A DNA stretch of 64,000 bases from Asterias amurensis (taxonomy: Eukaryota; Echinodermata; Asteroidea; Forcipulatida; Asteriidae): NCBI RefSeq assembly GCF_032118995.1, contig NC_092662.1:15885701-15949700 (forward strand). Reading direction: 5' to 3'. The translations under genes and the position numbers were made by a program. The notes under the pieces are model-generated. The model worked only from the letters and a program-made list of their open reading frames with translations, made no database searches and was not told where the DNA came from. Shown in pieces: positions 11,668-23,900 of the stretch. The first letter of the stretch is position 1. The number at the start of each line of letters is the position of its first letter.

Positions 11668-13148
11668 TCTCCTTCGACACTTGACTTTCGAACTGTCCCA
11701 TGACGTTTCCTGGAGGGCGGTAGAAGCCGACCAGGATGACTTTGCCTTCCTTGGTGATCGCCTTTCCAATACCCATCTCCTTGGTGTCCTTCCAGACCAT
11801 CTGGGTAAAGTGGCCTAAGTAAGAATGAACAAAGTTAGTCATGTGAATTACACTTGAGGAATGGGGAGTAAACCACAATAACCTGTGTGCTTTGCAAGAC
11901 ACCTGTAGCCATGATACTTCGTCCTTTGCATGGGACATAGATCCGTTGGTCCCGTGTGATATGTAACGCACGTAAAATAACCTAGTGCACTTATCGAAAA
12001 GAAAAGGGGTTCCTGGTTTGATTGGCAGCATATTGCGCCACAGCACATTGTAAAATGTTGTTATGTGAAAGGAGTAAGTCTTATTAGGATCGTGACTCTG
12101 CAATATTGTCTTGTGCATTCTGTAATGTACTGTTCAGGATGGAAATAAATGTTACTAGTTTAGTAATATTGAATCCTCACCTGCCCCTGATGTAAAACCA
12201 GGTTTCTTGAAGTTGTACTTGCTGACTTGTCGATACCACATTTCAGATGTTTCGTCACCTGATGAATAATGCAACAAAGAATTATAATAATTTATATAAA
12301 AGTAGGGACTCGTATTAAAAGTACGGTGTAATGTGATGGTTTTAAAGGGACACGTTGCCTTGTATTGGGCGCTTTGGGCTAATAAAAGCGTTTTCATGAA
12401 ATGAAATCTGGAAAGAAGAATAATAATGATCCACACAAGAATGCCTCAAAATTGTGGCGTTTTGATAATAATCCACACAATGTGCCTCAAAATAATTGTG
12501 GGGTTTTCCATTTTACTTAATGACTTAGCATGGTCCACCATTTTGTCAACAATTTGGTTCAACAAAATGGCGGACCTGGCCAACAGCTAGAAAGGAAATC
12601 TGCGGGGTCCGTTTTATGGAGGCGAAAAATAGATAACAAACCTTAAGAAATTAATGTTTCAATCTTTCAGGTAACTTTGTTTACCCAAGGGTATGAATGG
12701 GTACCTGCGATGGTAGAGGTTGATATTGTGTATGAAAAAGCCTTTGGAGTGCTACGGTTGCCCATGTTGTATACTCCCCAGGGAGCTAAGAAAGATTAGG
12801 GGGATTTCAATGGCCCAATGACCAGGGCACTATTTGTAAAGCGCATTACGGTTTAAAATGCGCTAAAGGAAATAGTTATTATTTATTACCTGAAAACGCT
12901 GTACTAGCGCTTGAGTAATGCATAGCGATGTTTTCACCAACATCTGATTGGTCACTATTCTTAAACTCGTCCTTCTCGGCTAGATGTGCTGCCCAGTCTT
13001 GCGCCCTCTTTGTCAGCTCAGAAGACCGCTTCAAGTTGGCAGCACCGTGACGTGACCGGTATTTGTTGTGTGAGTCCAGAGCGTCTTGTTGGAACTTTCT
13101 CAGATCAGAAGGTGACAGGTCGGGACCTTTAAGTTTGATTGCGCCCAT
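11663..13148 (-). CDS. CAP gene A, exons 9-11: third CAP domain and stop
   Basis: Residues 406-567, exons 13148-12890, 12258-12181 and 11814-11663. The leader [20 protein letters not shown] precedes [13 protein letters not shown]. The first conserved cavity histidine is replaced by Asn469 ([13 protein letters not shown]), whereas Glu477 and the GHF histidine (H519) remain. The sister gene has the same replacement. The last exon reads [15 protein letters not shown] through RPPGNVMG and ends VSKEK-stop. The stop lies within a minus-strand AATAAA, and a MITE-1 copy begins about 60 bp downstream. The donor at 12889 (GTAATA) abuts a transposon-like AT-rich tail. Confidence 0.88.
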
Positions 13149-16100
13149 CTAAAGGGAAAGTAAGTTGGTAACATCAAGCTTTAAGAGGAACCTGACCATT
13201 TTGTTGGTTTTCATGGATACAGATACTTCAAAATTTTATTAGACTGGTCCCCTGTCTTTATCTGCACAGGCCATGATCTTACAGGCCCAATGATTTCATT
13301 GGATAATCTTGCAGTGACGTAAGGCTTATCTTATCTTCTTAATTGGTCCGAGGTGATGTATTTTGGTCAGCTCGCACTTTCGATCGTCTCCGTGCAGTGT
13401 GTGCATGTTTGTATAACCTACATGCAAGTAATGTTCTATCTACTATGTGAATATGTTGGCCTGCGGGTTGAATTGACTGCAAATCTCCGTGTGAAAAGGA
13501 CTCAAGGTCGAAGGTACATCTGGCAGCGTCCTGCCAGGTGTTCAAGGCAGGATCTGGCGTTTTTCACGAGCCTCGAGGCGTGACGTCAGATGTTCAGGCC
13601 AGTACTTTGTCGCCTACGGAATTCAAGTAGAGGGCGCTGTTAAAGAAAAGCAGATTCGATACAACTCGTTTAGACTTACCTGTCGAATTGCAGTGTTCAT
13701 GTTTCTATCAGGCACAGTCTTAGGGTGGTCATCAACTACGAAATGAGTTTTGCGATCGACACGTGTCACCTGCAATAAGTTGAAAGTCATTGTTTGTATC
13801 AGTGATAGTATGTGAGGTCAAGCACTGACGCCACGCACAGCTGACAGCTGCCAAGTTTAAATAACATTCACTACTGGATCTTGCCATAATATGAGGCACC
13901 TTATACATGCAATTTAAAACGGAACACTTTTTAGCAAAGGAGTACTTTTTCAAACACCCCAAAGTTTTGTTTTATTTTTAGACATGTAAGAAATATACAA
14001 TGATCATAAGTTGGACAGGGGTTGTCAAGGTTATACAAACGTATTAAAAGAAATTAATTCGTGAGATGTTAACAACCAGACCCAACCAGACCCCTCCAAG
14101 AAACTACAACAGTGGACATATGAAACTTGGTAGACTTGGTTCCAAGTCTTTGATCGTGGCTTTTAGTCGTCATGATAGCCGCTACGAACATCGCCCTCTT
14201 GTAATGAACCTCCGTCATTCAGCCAACGATCAAACGACTAGATTGCGAGTTAGGGCGCGTGACAGCTAATAATGTGGGGCGTTTTTCGTGGCTGATGAGA
14301 TGCAGAAGAATAACCGCGATCTAAGACTTGAAATCAAGTCTAATGAAACGGTAGCTGTCAAACGCTTACCTTGGACGAGGGAGCTGCACTAGGCGGTCTG
14401 TAGCCGTCAATCCTGGGGAACACATTCGACTCGTACCGCCCAACAACATTACCCGGCGGTCGGAACTGTGCAACGACCAGCACTTTACCAGTTTTAGTTA
14501 TGGCCTTACCGATGCCAAATTCCTTCGAACCTCTCCAAATCATCTGAGTAAAATGACCTGTAAATAAAAGACAAGCACGATAAAGTATTGGCACCGGTTC
14601 TTAGTTTAGCTTTACAGTAATTCTCAAGACAGGATGGATCACGCACAGTTCAGATTACATGTATATGCTTGGTGCAAGACTAGCATGCAGCCGATTTCAC
14701 GAAACGCTAAGATTAATCGTACCTCGAGTTAGGACGAGTATATCGTCCTAACTTAGGATTGAATTGGTCTGCATGCTTCAGTGCAGGGTTGGGACTCATC
14801 CTAAGTCCTAAGATAGTCTTAAGTTAGGAAGAATTTGGTGAAATCGACGGCTGGACATCTAACTCACACTTCGAGGTTCGTGACTAACGCTAGATACCGG
14901 CCTTGCCCTCCCGCCAGACGTACCTTTGACTTTTCAGCCACTTCCCACGGAGATTTGCAGTTAATTCAATTTGTACAGTACATGTACGCAGTTATAGTGA
15001 ATTATTAGCACTGTTACCATAAACACAATGCACGCGGTGCTTGCAGACGATCGAGTGCAATTGCTATCAAACTACATTACCACTCAAAAACACAGATATG
15101 GAAAGCTTACGTCACTGCACGTTTATCCAATGAAGTCATTGTATCCAATAAAATCATTGTGCCTGTAAAACCAATTCCTGTCTGTATCCTTACAGTTTTC
15201 GATTTGTTTACAATTATCACCGCGAGAGGGCGCTGCCAACCACAAACTACTCTCATAACACCAAGACGAAGTTTGGTTGTGTCTTCGGTACTTTTAAGAA
15301 GACATTCTTTAAACAAATACATGTAAGAAAAAAATGGCCTCTAACCTGTGCCACTGCTGTATCCTGCATTCCTGTAGTCATACAAACTGGCCTCGCTGTA
15401 CCACTGGTCACAAGCTTGTTTTCCTGTTGTAAAAAATAGCAGAGTTTGTTGACGGAGTTTAAACTTAATTAAAGGTTAAAATGAGTTTGGACAAGTACAG
15501 TCTACAATTTGTAGATCTTCCTATCAATCAATCTCCATTACATACAATTATCTAGATTTGTAACACTTCATGTCGTGAGGTATTTTCTGAATCTGAATTG
15601 TTATATAGTCGGCAAAACATCCAAATAGAAACATCACACCAACTTTGTTTTGTTTAGTAGAGAAGACAATGAAGAAATTTCAGTTTTAGACGTGGGAAGA
15701 AAACCCCTGTATAGGGAAAACCCACGCAGTCAGGTAGGGACTGAAAAACCAGTTCACATGCAAGGCTCCGGTCCGGGTACCGACCCGGGGTCTACAGAGG
15801 TGAAAGGCAGGGACAGAAACCACTGAGCCAACCTGACAGTAATATTTAACTTCTAAAAGTTACAATGGTGTGCCATTAACGGAGGTCTGTTTTGAATCAG
15901 AATGTGTCCAATCCTGGGCCCAATTTCATAGAGGTGCTTAGCACACAAATTTGCTTAGCATGAAATTTCTTTCTTGATAAAAACAGGATTACAAACCAAA
16001 TTTTCAATTGTTGCATATTGCTTGTAACAGGTATCCAGCTGTAAATCACGTGGAAATTTGGATGGTAATCCTGTTTTTATCAAGGCAAAAATTTCATGCT

Positions 16101-19100
16101 AAGCAAATTTGTGTGCTTAGCAGCTCTATGAAATTGGGCCTATGTGTCATAATTTCCATTATGAGTCACTTGAACTTACCTGAATATGCAGTAGTAGCTG
16201 ATGAATAATGCATAGCCACATTCTCTCCAATATCCTTGCTCTTGCTGTGTTCAAATAAGTCTTTCTTGGCAAGATGCTCTGCCCAATCTTGTGCAGCCTT
16301 GCATAAGTCACCTGACAGTTCCAACGAATCAACGTCGTGCTTAGATCGATAGTCGTTAGTGACAGAGTGGGCTTCCTTTTGGAATTGTTTCAGTTCGGAT
16401 TTGGATACTTTGGTGTCGATCTTGTCTCCGCTTGTCCCATTCTTTTTGAGACGGAACTGGAAAAAAAAAGTAAAACTAAAGTTGTGATGTTTTCCCGATG
16501 ATGGTTTGTAGCGGTTACGACGTCCTGATCATAGAGATGTAAGTTTGCTACGAGTTGACTTTTTGTATTTATTCACTTTCGAGGTTTGTTTTTAAGACAA
16601 ATTAATCTTGAAACATCACAATGCCGGACGGCCTCTTTAAGGTGGTGGCTACACTTACTGACTTGGGCTGTCGACCCAAATCAACTGTCAGTGTCTCCAG
16701 AAGCAAGTTGCCGCCTACTCCTGTGGCTAGGCTGAAACGGGGTTACCCCCTTCACAGTCCATAAGGATGTAGGCATGGGTCATCCACATAGGAGCCTGGC
16801 TGGTCGAGCAGTATGCACCAGTCCACCTTCCCAACTACTTAAACATCTGACGATGCAAGTAGTAAAGGTTCCTCTTCGTCACCTCGTACCCACCTTGTTT
16901 CCCTTCTCATCGTCACTACTACTTGAACTACTACTAGAGCTGGTCGACCCCCTCCTCTTTCCGAAAAATCCCTTTTTCTTCTTCTTATCTTCTTTTACTT
17001 TAGACATCTTAGAATTTGGAGGTAAGACATTCTCAGGAAACCGACCCATCACATTTCCTGGTGGTCTGTAGTTGGCTACCACGAAGACTCTGCCGTTTCC
17101 TGCAATGGCTTTAGCAATGCCCAGCTCCTTGGTATCTTTCCATATAACCTGGGTAAAATGACCTGTCAGTAGAACAAGAGTTTACAGATGAGTAACTTCT
17201 TGACACAAGACTAAACTTTGTCATGGAGTATATTAGAGAGCTAAATGGGTGTGAATAGGAATTGGTCTGGCAGCCAGGGTACTCCTTAGTATACCTTTTC
17301 ATACAACCCTATAGTAAAATGCATGAAACAATAATAGTCCACTGTTTGAAATAAAGAATTACATGCAGATAACAGGTGTGAGTTGCCAGACAAAAAGGAT
17401 GTTTTTATTATGGCCTCTTTCTTTAATGGAGCTTTCCTATCAAGAGAAGTTTGAGAAAATAACTATGTGGGGAAGCTTACCTGTACCGGAGTGAAATCCA
17501 GGTCTGCTGAAACTGTAATCCTTCACCTCGGAATACCAGTCATCAGTTGCCTCCTGACCTGACCAATTGGGAGAAGGTTTTTAAAATGTGATAACCTCTG
17601 TTTTCTGAAAACATCACTACTCTTACTTTGCTAAGTCCTACGCGCCTCATCCAAAAACGCTAGGGTGTGCCTACGTATGCACATGCGCATTGGAACATTA
17701 TACGTGACCTTATAATAATAACCTTCGGTCACCTTTTTCTATTCACGAAAGATTACATTTTCCTTATTTTTTTCAGACAACATTTGCATCTGATTGACAC
17801 TCTGAAGGCAGACCAATTCAACATGAGAGATTTGACCTCTGAACAAGACAACCTGGACAAGGTCAACAGCAAGAGGGCGCTACTCACACATCAACTATAA
17901 ACAGCAAGTCAAAGGTCAGTCATCTTCAGTTTGTCCTGAATTTATTCAAAATTGCTTAAAATTTTCCCTTTTTTGAGACTTCTTGAAATGCTTCAAGATG
18001 CTTTTAAAGGCCTGAGTGGACTTCCAATGATAATAAAGATCTATTTTGTGTAAATCCATTGCAAATAATCGTTTTCATTCTTTGCATTGTACTAAAAAAA
18101 ACTTGTCTCGATTGCAAAAGGCCTAACATTGGTTTGACAGTAAGGAAGTGTCATCTTAACACCCTAATATGGTGTAAACTTTGACTCTCTCTAGAATTCG
18201 GTATCTTTATGTGACACCACCCCCGTGGTTGTCAACTTCAACACCCCAGTTTTTTGCATTGTTGTGGTAGTGGGAGGGCTTGTGTTGCCCCCTTCGTATG
18301 CATTTTGGTTTAATTCCAAAAGTCTTTAAGGTACAACTGTCCGCCGGAGATTCTCTCCTCATAATGGGAAATTGTGTTGAAGTAGACTGGTCCCCTGTCT
18401 TTATCCACAAGGATAAAGACAGGTGTAGTTTCTTTTCAGGCTAAGGTTTAAGAAGGATGTTTCAAAAGAGGGCGCTATCGGAAGCAGTTTGGTCACAGCT
18501 CGCTGTATAGACATTTTCGCAAATACCATTGCGCAAGCGCAGACTGTTGAATGAGGTGCATCGTGGGATAGATATGGATCAAATTTTGATCACCAGCTAG
18601 ACCACAATGCACCTTATTCCAAGCTTTACGCGCGCGCCCCAGTATTTGCGAAAAGGTCTATGGAGGAACAGAATCTCCCGCCATAAAGCATTATCTTACC
18701 TGAAAATTCAGTCCCAGCGGATGAGTATTTCATGGCGATATTCTCACCATATTCCTGCTGTTTACTGTGTACCATTGTATTGGTGGCGGCCAGGTGATCG
18801 GCCCACTGCTGGGCATGCGCAGTGAGGTCCTTGTTGAGTTTGAGGGGCGGGGCGCCATGATTCTCTCGTAATCTACGAAGCGATGGAGAGATTGGTTGGG
18901 GACAGTAAATAAATATGCGGAATATAAAATAATATAGGAAGATGATCGTCGAAAAGTTGATTTGTAAGCCACCGGTTCTTTTCAGAACCGACACTACTCA
19001 AAAAGTTTCCATATGGTGTTACCACAACCCTCGTCTATATTAGGGATTCAATTGTATGCAGAATATGACATCATTTTAGGAGACTGAGGTTAACCACAAA

Positions 19101-19274
19101 ATTAACAAATAACCAAATTAACAAATTGTCTTACAATGACTCATAATCGATTGTTCAATCGCATTTCTGCATCTCAAACGAAATCTTTTAAAAACATTTA
19201 AAAAAAACTTACTTGTCATGAGCCAAGAGGGCGTCCTTCTGAAATGCCTTGACATCGTATTTCTGCCTTGACAT
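11663..19274 (-). CDS. CAP gene A: triple CAP-domain (GAPR-1/GLIPR2-like) protein
   Basis: Spliced coding sequence of 11 exons, in transcript order: 19274-19213, 18872-18700, 17558-17481, 17162-16894, 16456-16180, 15423-15346, 14557-14370, 13769-13680, 13148-12890, 12258-12181, 11814-11663. The exons sum to 1704 nt (567 residues plus stop), every intron is GT-AG and all phases agree. It encodes three CAP/SCP domains (about residues 1-153, 219-360 and 416-567), each with a GEN motif, a GHFTQ-type CAP1 motif and an RPPGN CAP2-like motif. No signal peptide is visible and the cysteine of the secreted-CAP CAP2 signature is absent, so it resembles the cytosolic, membrane-associated GAPR-1 branch. 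The start is the ATG of an exon reading [20 protein letters not shown]. An acceptor-like TCTGCAG lies a few bases upstream, so a non-coding first exon is possible. Function is unknown; GAPR-1 proteins bind acidic lipids and can oligomerise. Paralogue of the gene at 26104-35722. Confidence 0.9.
11910..12080 (+). repeat. CGTCC-type dispersed repeat fragment
   Basis: Reads TTCGTCCTTTGCATGGGACA, CCGTTGGTCCCGTGTGATAT and GTGCACTTATCGAAAAGAAA. The same motifs appear inverted at 63735-64000. It lies in the last intron of CAP gene A. Confidence 0.6.
12780..12889 (+). repeat. LINE-like 3' tail abutting a splice donor
   Basis: AAGCGCATTACGGTTTAAAA TGCGC followed by an AT-rich ATTATTTATTA tail is typical of a LINE 3' end. 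The tail runs to the donor of CAP gene A exon 9 (exon end 12890). Confidence 0.5.
13400..13610 (+). repeat. Dispersed repeat in a CAP gene A intron
   Basis: Shares CACGAGCCTCGAGGCGTGAC and GTCAGATGTTCAGG with 8540-8590. Parts (GCAAATCTCCGTG, ACATGCAAGTAATG) recur inverted near 14950-15010. Confidence 0.5.
13680..13769 (-). CDS. CAP gene A, exon 8: phase-0 linker exon between CAP2 and CAP3
   Basis: A 90-nt exon (30 codons, residues 376-405) with acceptor TTGCAG and donor CAG/GTAAGT. It starts [10 protein letters not shown] and ends MNTAIRQ. Exon 8 of the sister gene (27666-27758) starts [10 protein letters not shown] and ends MDSVTRQ, so the exon is homologous and under coding constraint although its middle has diverged. 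It has no recognised domain and is charged and probably unstructured. Its existence rests on phase agreement on both sides and on the paralogue. Confidence 0.85.
14370..16456 (-). CDS. CAP gene A, exons 5-7: second CAP domain
   Basis: Residues 195-375, exons 16456-16180, 15423-15346 and 14557-14370. The first exon opens in phase 0 with a polar leader ([12 protein letters not shown], then KSELKQ) before the CAP fold at [20 protein letters not shown]. It holds [19 protein letters not shown], the middle exon holds [13 protein letters not shown], and the third starts [19 protein letters not shown] and ends SAAPSSK exactly at a phase-0 donor. The cavity His and Glu and the GHF His are all present. 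The three exons form a symmetrical phase 0 to phase 0 cassette that matches the third domain and both later domains of the sister gene. Confidence 0.88.
14691..14862. repeat. MITE-3 (TTAGGACTAGTCCTAA type), diverged copy
   Basis: Ends GCCGATTTCACGAAACGCTA and AATTTGGTGAAATCGACGGC; the interior has alternating CCTAACTTAGGA palindromes. It lies in a CAP gene A intron. Confidence 0.72.
15683..15845 (-). repeat. tRNA-derived SINE (CACCTCTG type), reverse copy
   Basis: On the minus strand it reads GGTTGGCTCAGTGGTTTCTG, CCTGCCTTTCACCTCTG and CCCTACCTGACTGCGTGGGT. The same blocks occur in direct orientation at 19410-19600. The head resembles a tRNA box A/B promoter. Confidence 0.7.
15916..16140. 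repeat. MITE-2 (CCCAATTTCATAGAGCTGCTTA type)
   Basis: Inverted ends GGGCCCAATTTCATAGAGGT and CAGCTCTATGAAATTGGGCC, inner arms GCTTAGCATGAAATTT and complement, and CTTGATAAAAACAGGATTAC and complement. It ends 40 bp below the exon 5 donor of CAP gene A. Confidence 0.88.
16894..19274 (-). CDS. CAP gene A, exons 1-4: first CAP domain plus charged/serine linker
   Basis: Residues 1-194. Exon 1 ends in phase 2 after LAHD, exon 2 carries NHGAPPLKL and [14 protein letters not shown], exon 3 carries DDWYSEVK, and exon 4 begins at GHFTQVIWK (G105). The conserved cavity triad of GAPR-1 (His in the HS pair, Glu of GEN, His of GHF) is intact. After the CAP fold the same exon continues into a low-complexity linker: a lysine run at 164-168, then GFFGKRR, a Ser/Thr run at 177-187 made mainly of AGT codons, and DDE at 188-190. 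This looks like a basic patch followed by a likely acidic-directed (CK2-type) phosphorylation tract. The sister gene has a different, glycine-rich linker at this position. Confidence 0.88.
18505..18662. repeat. Foldback element, TTTTCGCAAATAC ends
   Basis: Begins TATAGACATTTTCGCAAATA and ends GTATTTGCGAAAAGGTCTA. A truncated relative lies at 26606-26706 (TTTTGCAAATAGCCATTGCG, GTTGAATGAGGCGCAT). Confidence 0.8.
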
Positions 19275-20555
19275 GGCTAGAACTGCAGATTGGAATTACA
19301 AATACATTATATTAATTTCTCATATTTTGTTAAACAAACTATTCAGACAGGGTGCTTTGGGTTTCCCAGATGATTGTAGTACAAAAAAAGTGATATCATG
19401 GGATCATGATATCTTTCCCTGCCTTTCACCTCTGTGGACCCCGGTTCGATTCCCACCTCAGAACGGAACCTTGAATGTGGATTGAGATGTCAGTCCCAGT
19501 CCCTACCTGACTGCATGGGTCTTTCCCATTGGGATTTTCCTCCCACATCTAAAAACTGAGCATTTCTTCTCGTTTTCAACTCATCCTGATTCCTGCTGTT
19601 GGATGTGTAATCGAATAAATAAATAAATAACAAATAAATTGTGTCACAATCATGACGTGTGTGCAAAGGTATTACAGTCAAATCAGACCAATTAATCAAA
19701 TCAGTGGATACCAATCATCAATTAATCAAATAATAGGTCAGTAACTCAACACCGAATACCACTCCTGGTTACTGAATTCTTAACAATCATCCACTGTCCA
19801 AGTGTAAACATTCTATAAACAAGATGCGAATAATGGACAAAGTTCATGTTGATATAATCGCACTTGACATTCCGTACTGGCACAGTTAAGTCCACAACTT
19901 CAGCAAACTAGGCTATGGTTTGCTGACGAGGTTAAGTCCGCAATTTCAGCCAACCAGTACCTGGAATGGCTATAAACATTTGTGTTAAAACCCTTGTGGC
20001 GTAGCAATCTTTATCCCAACACTGGAAGGTTCAAATATTTACCTCTAAAATATTTATAAGATTTTCTGTGTATTTCCCAATAATTGTTCAGTCCAAATGA
20101 CTTCTTAACATGCCAAGCTGTTATCTAGGATGAGTTAAGCCTCATTTGTTTTTGTTTGGTTAATTAATTAGTTGTATTTTAATCAGTGGTTGGAACATAC
20201 GGCCCCATTCGGCAGAGAGTTTGATTTGGTTAGGTCTGTATTTGAAAACGACATTAAACCATTTGACTGCAAAATTACAATACACAACTCAGATAATGTG
20301 CAGCGGCTTAGCCTAGTATGATATTAGATGACTTACACCAATAAAATCTACAATGATTTGTGTGAGTATACACCAACTTAAGTTGAAGAATCCAGTTTGT
20401 TAAGAACCAATTTTGTTAAGGGGATACACCAGACAAACGTCTCGTTTTGGCTGTACCCTCAGCGCATAAAGATGTCTGTATAACACAACAAAAAGAATAT
20501 TGTTTCTCAAAGTGCAGGTAAAGCACACTAACTATTTGAGACCCCGTACAAACGT
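19275..20555. other. Upstream of CAP gene A; SINE and AT repeats
   Basis: 19410-19600 is a forward copy of the CACCTCTG-type SINE. 19613-19640 is an (AATA)n microsatellite. The promoter of CAP gene A should lie here or farther upstream, but no convincing TATA/Inr pair was found. Confidence 0.45.
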
Positions 20556-20926
20556 TTAAAGCCATTGGACCCTTTCGGTACAGAAAAAAAAAAGAAAAAA
20601 AAATTCACAGATTTACAAAAAACTTACAGGGTTTACAGAAGGTAGTGGTGAGATACTTCTCTTGAAATACTATTCCATGAAATGCTTTACTTTTTGAGAA
20701 AAGAGTAAAACAATATCAATTCTCGTTAACGAGAATTTAAACACATGTCATGACACGGCGAAACGCGCGGATACAAGGGTGGGTTTTCCCGTTATTAAGT
20801 TTCTCCCGACTCCGATGACCGATTAAGCCCAAATTTTCACAGGTTTGTTATTTGATATATAAGTTGTGATACACGAAGTGTGGGCCTTGGACAATACTGT
20901 TTACCGAAAGGGTCTAATGGCTTTAA
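20556..20926 (+). repeat. MITE-1b variant
   Basis: TTAA-flanked with ends TTAAAGCCATTGGACCCTTT and AAAGGGTCTAATGGCTTTAA. It shares the GATGACCGATT ... TTTTCACAGGTTTGTTATTT block with MITE-1 but has different arms. Second copy at 58798-59110. Confidence 0.85.
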
Positions 20927-23900
20927 GACAAAAACAATTGAGAAACACAAATTGTAAATTTGTCTCTAATCGTCAGCAAAAATGTAGCGCGTCTTCACCA
21001 GATTGAAAAAAAAAAACGAAACAATCTAACCGAACAACAATAACTATTCAAAAATTATGTTATAGTGTTTTTTTCTTGAAATGTGCCCTCAGAATTCAAC
21101 TACATTTCTATAGTGAAACTTTCAGAATACATCGAAGCAAGTAAGCTTTACTTTTTATCCTTGTTTGAAACCCACATCGAGAAAAAAAGAAATGCGGCTA
21201 TACATACCAAGTTAAGCAGACCAAAAAATAAGAAGAGAATTCTTCCAGAAATTCCAACTGTTCGATCAAATTATTGATGCGTGTGTTCGAGTTCCTAGCT
21301 CTCTGAAAAGTGTGCGATATCAAATAATGCCCACCTTGTTGTGGTCGTATATTGACCACAAGTAAATACTCTAGTAGATTTGTGTGAATATTACTGGTCA
21401 TAATAACTCATCACGTAGGTGGTACACTGGCTGTAATGTTTACCTACATAACTTAAGCTGTCATAAACTCTGTACCCAACCCTTTGACCAACAACAAATT
21501 CCACAGGCCTGGTTCCATACAAAGGCACATTGTAAGCTGACTGACTTGTGTGAATGAAGTAATTAATTGAATTGTAGAGTCGAGGATCAGATCTTATAGC
21601 TTTGTACTTGACATGCAGCCACCCAACCCAGAATCCACCAAAAACAGCTTTGCTAAAAGGTTCCAGGCCTGACACACTTCATGGAGGCAACGAATGCGAT
21701 TGTCTCCATGCCCCCTGGTTATTGCCTTGGTGCCCTTGAAATGCTCAAGTAGAATTGTACAGTTACCTCATAACGTGTCCTTTGCCCATAAGAAAATGCC
21801 TTGGTGACCTTGTCGTAAAACAAACGAAGCATACAGGCCTAAGTTTGATTCATTTTTTTTGTTTTTTTTTATAATAATTTGTTGTTTGGAATGATTTGCT
21901 CCGCAAACTCACAGGCATGTTCAAGAGGTATTTTTACAAGATTACAATTCACATCCTTATAACTGGATGCCCAATATAAAAACTCCTTATACATCAATTA
22001 CATGCTAGAAATGGATGAGGATTTTATTGGGCATGTAGAGAGGAGACCCCCCCCCCCCCCGTCAGAACGTCATTACATGACAACGCAAATACAACAGGTT
22101 GTTAAACAGCGAAGGTTTCATTTTACTGCCTATTTAATTACCACCCCCATCGGTGTAATGTTGGGTGTGCCACGGCCATGACGTCATACTATGACACAGA
22201 ACTGTGGACCCCCTTTATAGGAATAATAAGGAAGTCGCGGCATAATGTTAACTGCGGAACTTTTTATGGTAAACTTTTCTAGTCTATGAACTATAGTTGT
22301 TAGGCACGAGTTCTAGATGTGAGGCATCGCACATACTTGTCGGTTTGGCTAAAGCTCTATGTTTTTGACACCCATGTGTGTCTTCATTGTTACGTGCTCC
22401 CCCACCCCCTCCCCTCTTCCTGATGGTATTGGGTGCTTTTTATCTCAAGGATGTCGATACCCCCCACCCCTCTCATCCTTTGTCTCATTCTGGGCGGACA
22501 CAATTGCATTGTGCAGCAGCGTCCAAGCGGACACGATTGCATATGTAAAACCGTCCGGCGGACATTATATGCAATAATGTCCTCCGGATAGTATTGCATA
22601 GTGGACATAATTGCCTGCGGACACCGGCATCAAAGACCTTTGATCTTAGTGATTTAGATATAGATATCTAGATACGCATGTCAATTGCGGACTTGAGAGC
22701 AGTGTACTGTATTTGGGCAGCAGGCTCATGTCACTGCACGTATATCAAAATCCAATGGAATCACTGGATCTAGCGGCAGGGACCTGTCTTTATCCTTGGA
22801 GATAAAGACAGGGGCCAAGTCTAGTAAATCCCCGGTCCATATAGCGCAGCACAGTGAAGAGGGAGTTTGTTTATCAACAATAATAAGGGCTTAGTAACCT
22901 CGTACTCATATAGTGTTTTAAATTAAATACTTGATGGGGAAGAAGGGGTTTCCCCAATTACAGAGCGATGAGGTGTTTCCTTACCTTGGTTTGTGTCCTC
23001 CAACCAGAGAGTCAAGTTAGTTATGTGTCTCACGTAGTCATACCCCTTCTTCAAGGCACACAAAGTACTTTTTTTAAAAGGCCGTAAGCGAAATTACATG
23101 ACGCCTGACGAAAATATATGGCATTACTTTTACAGGTTGTGTCTGCTAGAATTGTGCCCATACTTGCTTTCCATTCATGACTTTATGAATGGTAAAAAGC
23201 GATCAAACTTTCACACCCAGTTTTCTGCACACATTAATTGCTTACGACCTCGGTAGCTTTCTGTCACGTCCTTCGTCCGGGCACACGACGACGACGTGTC
23301 ACTTAGATGGTGTATCGAAACACACGACGATATTTATGTCAAAAGTATGCAATGAAATCATCTTCGGCCGTGATCCTTGCGCAAGTTTAACAGCTTGAGA
23401 CGATAAAGTTCGTATATCCATGACCCATTTTGAGCAACCATGTTCTGCAAGTGTTTGCATTAGATCACTGCTTTGAAGGTCCAGTGAACACTCGTCCTTG
23501 GCAGATGATACAAGTCTCTTTCTTGATTGTGCTAGGCTGGTGAGGGTAATCCCCTATTGTTGTGTTGTGGTGCTTTTGTTTAGTTATTGATCCAGAACTG
23601 TTAGTTGTCACCAAGGTACTTTTGACGTGCGATGACAAGACAAAGTTAATTTTTTAATTCTTGACTTGTAGTGATGTAATTCAAGTTTTTAAACTATAAT
23701 GTTTAACGTTAGCGAGAATAGTCAGCTACATTATACTAGGTTAGTTCGGATAGACTGACCGTCAGTTGTCCTGTTTTGGCCGAACATATCAAGTAGGATT
23801 CGAAACGTTGGGTTGCATGATGGAAATACGATTTAGTAAGGTTTGCGACGGACTATCTCTAAATGAGTTAGGGTGGTTCTGAAAAGAACCGTTGGTTTCA

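Noticed and set aside
16775..17071. 98-codon plus-strand frame rich in Ser/Leu/Phe
   Set aside because: Antisense shadow of CAP gene A exon 4; its composition comes from the lysine and serine runs on the coding strand.
21391..21675. 94-codon minus-strand frame with few low-complexity residues
   Set aside because: No family recognised, no splice context and no neighbour exon; could not be supported.
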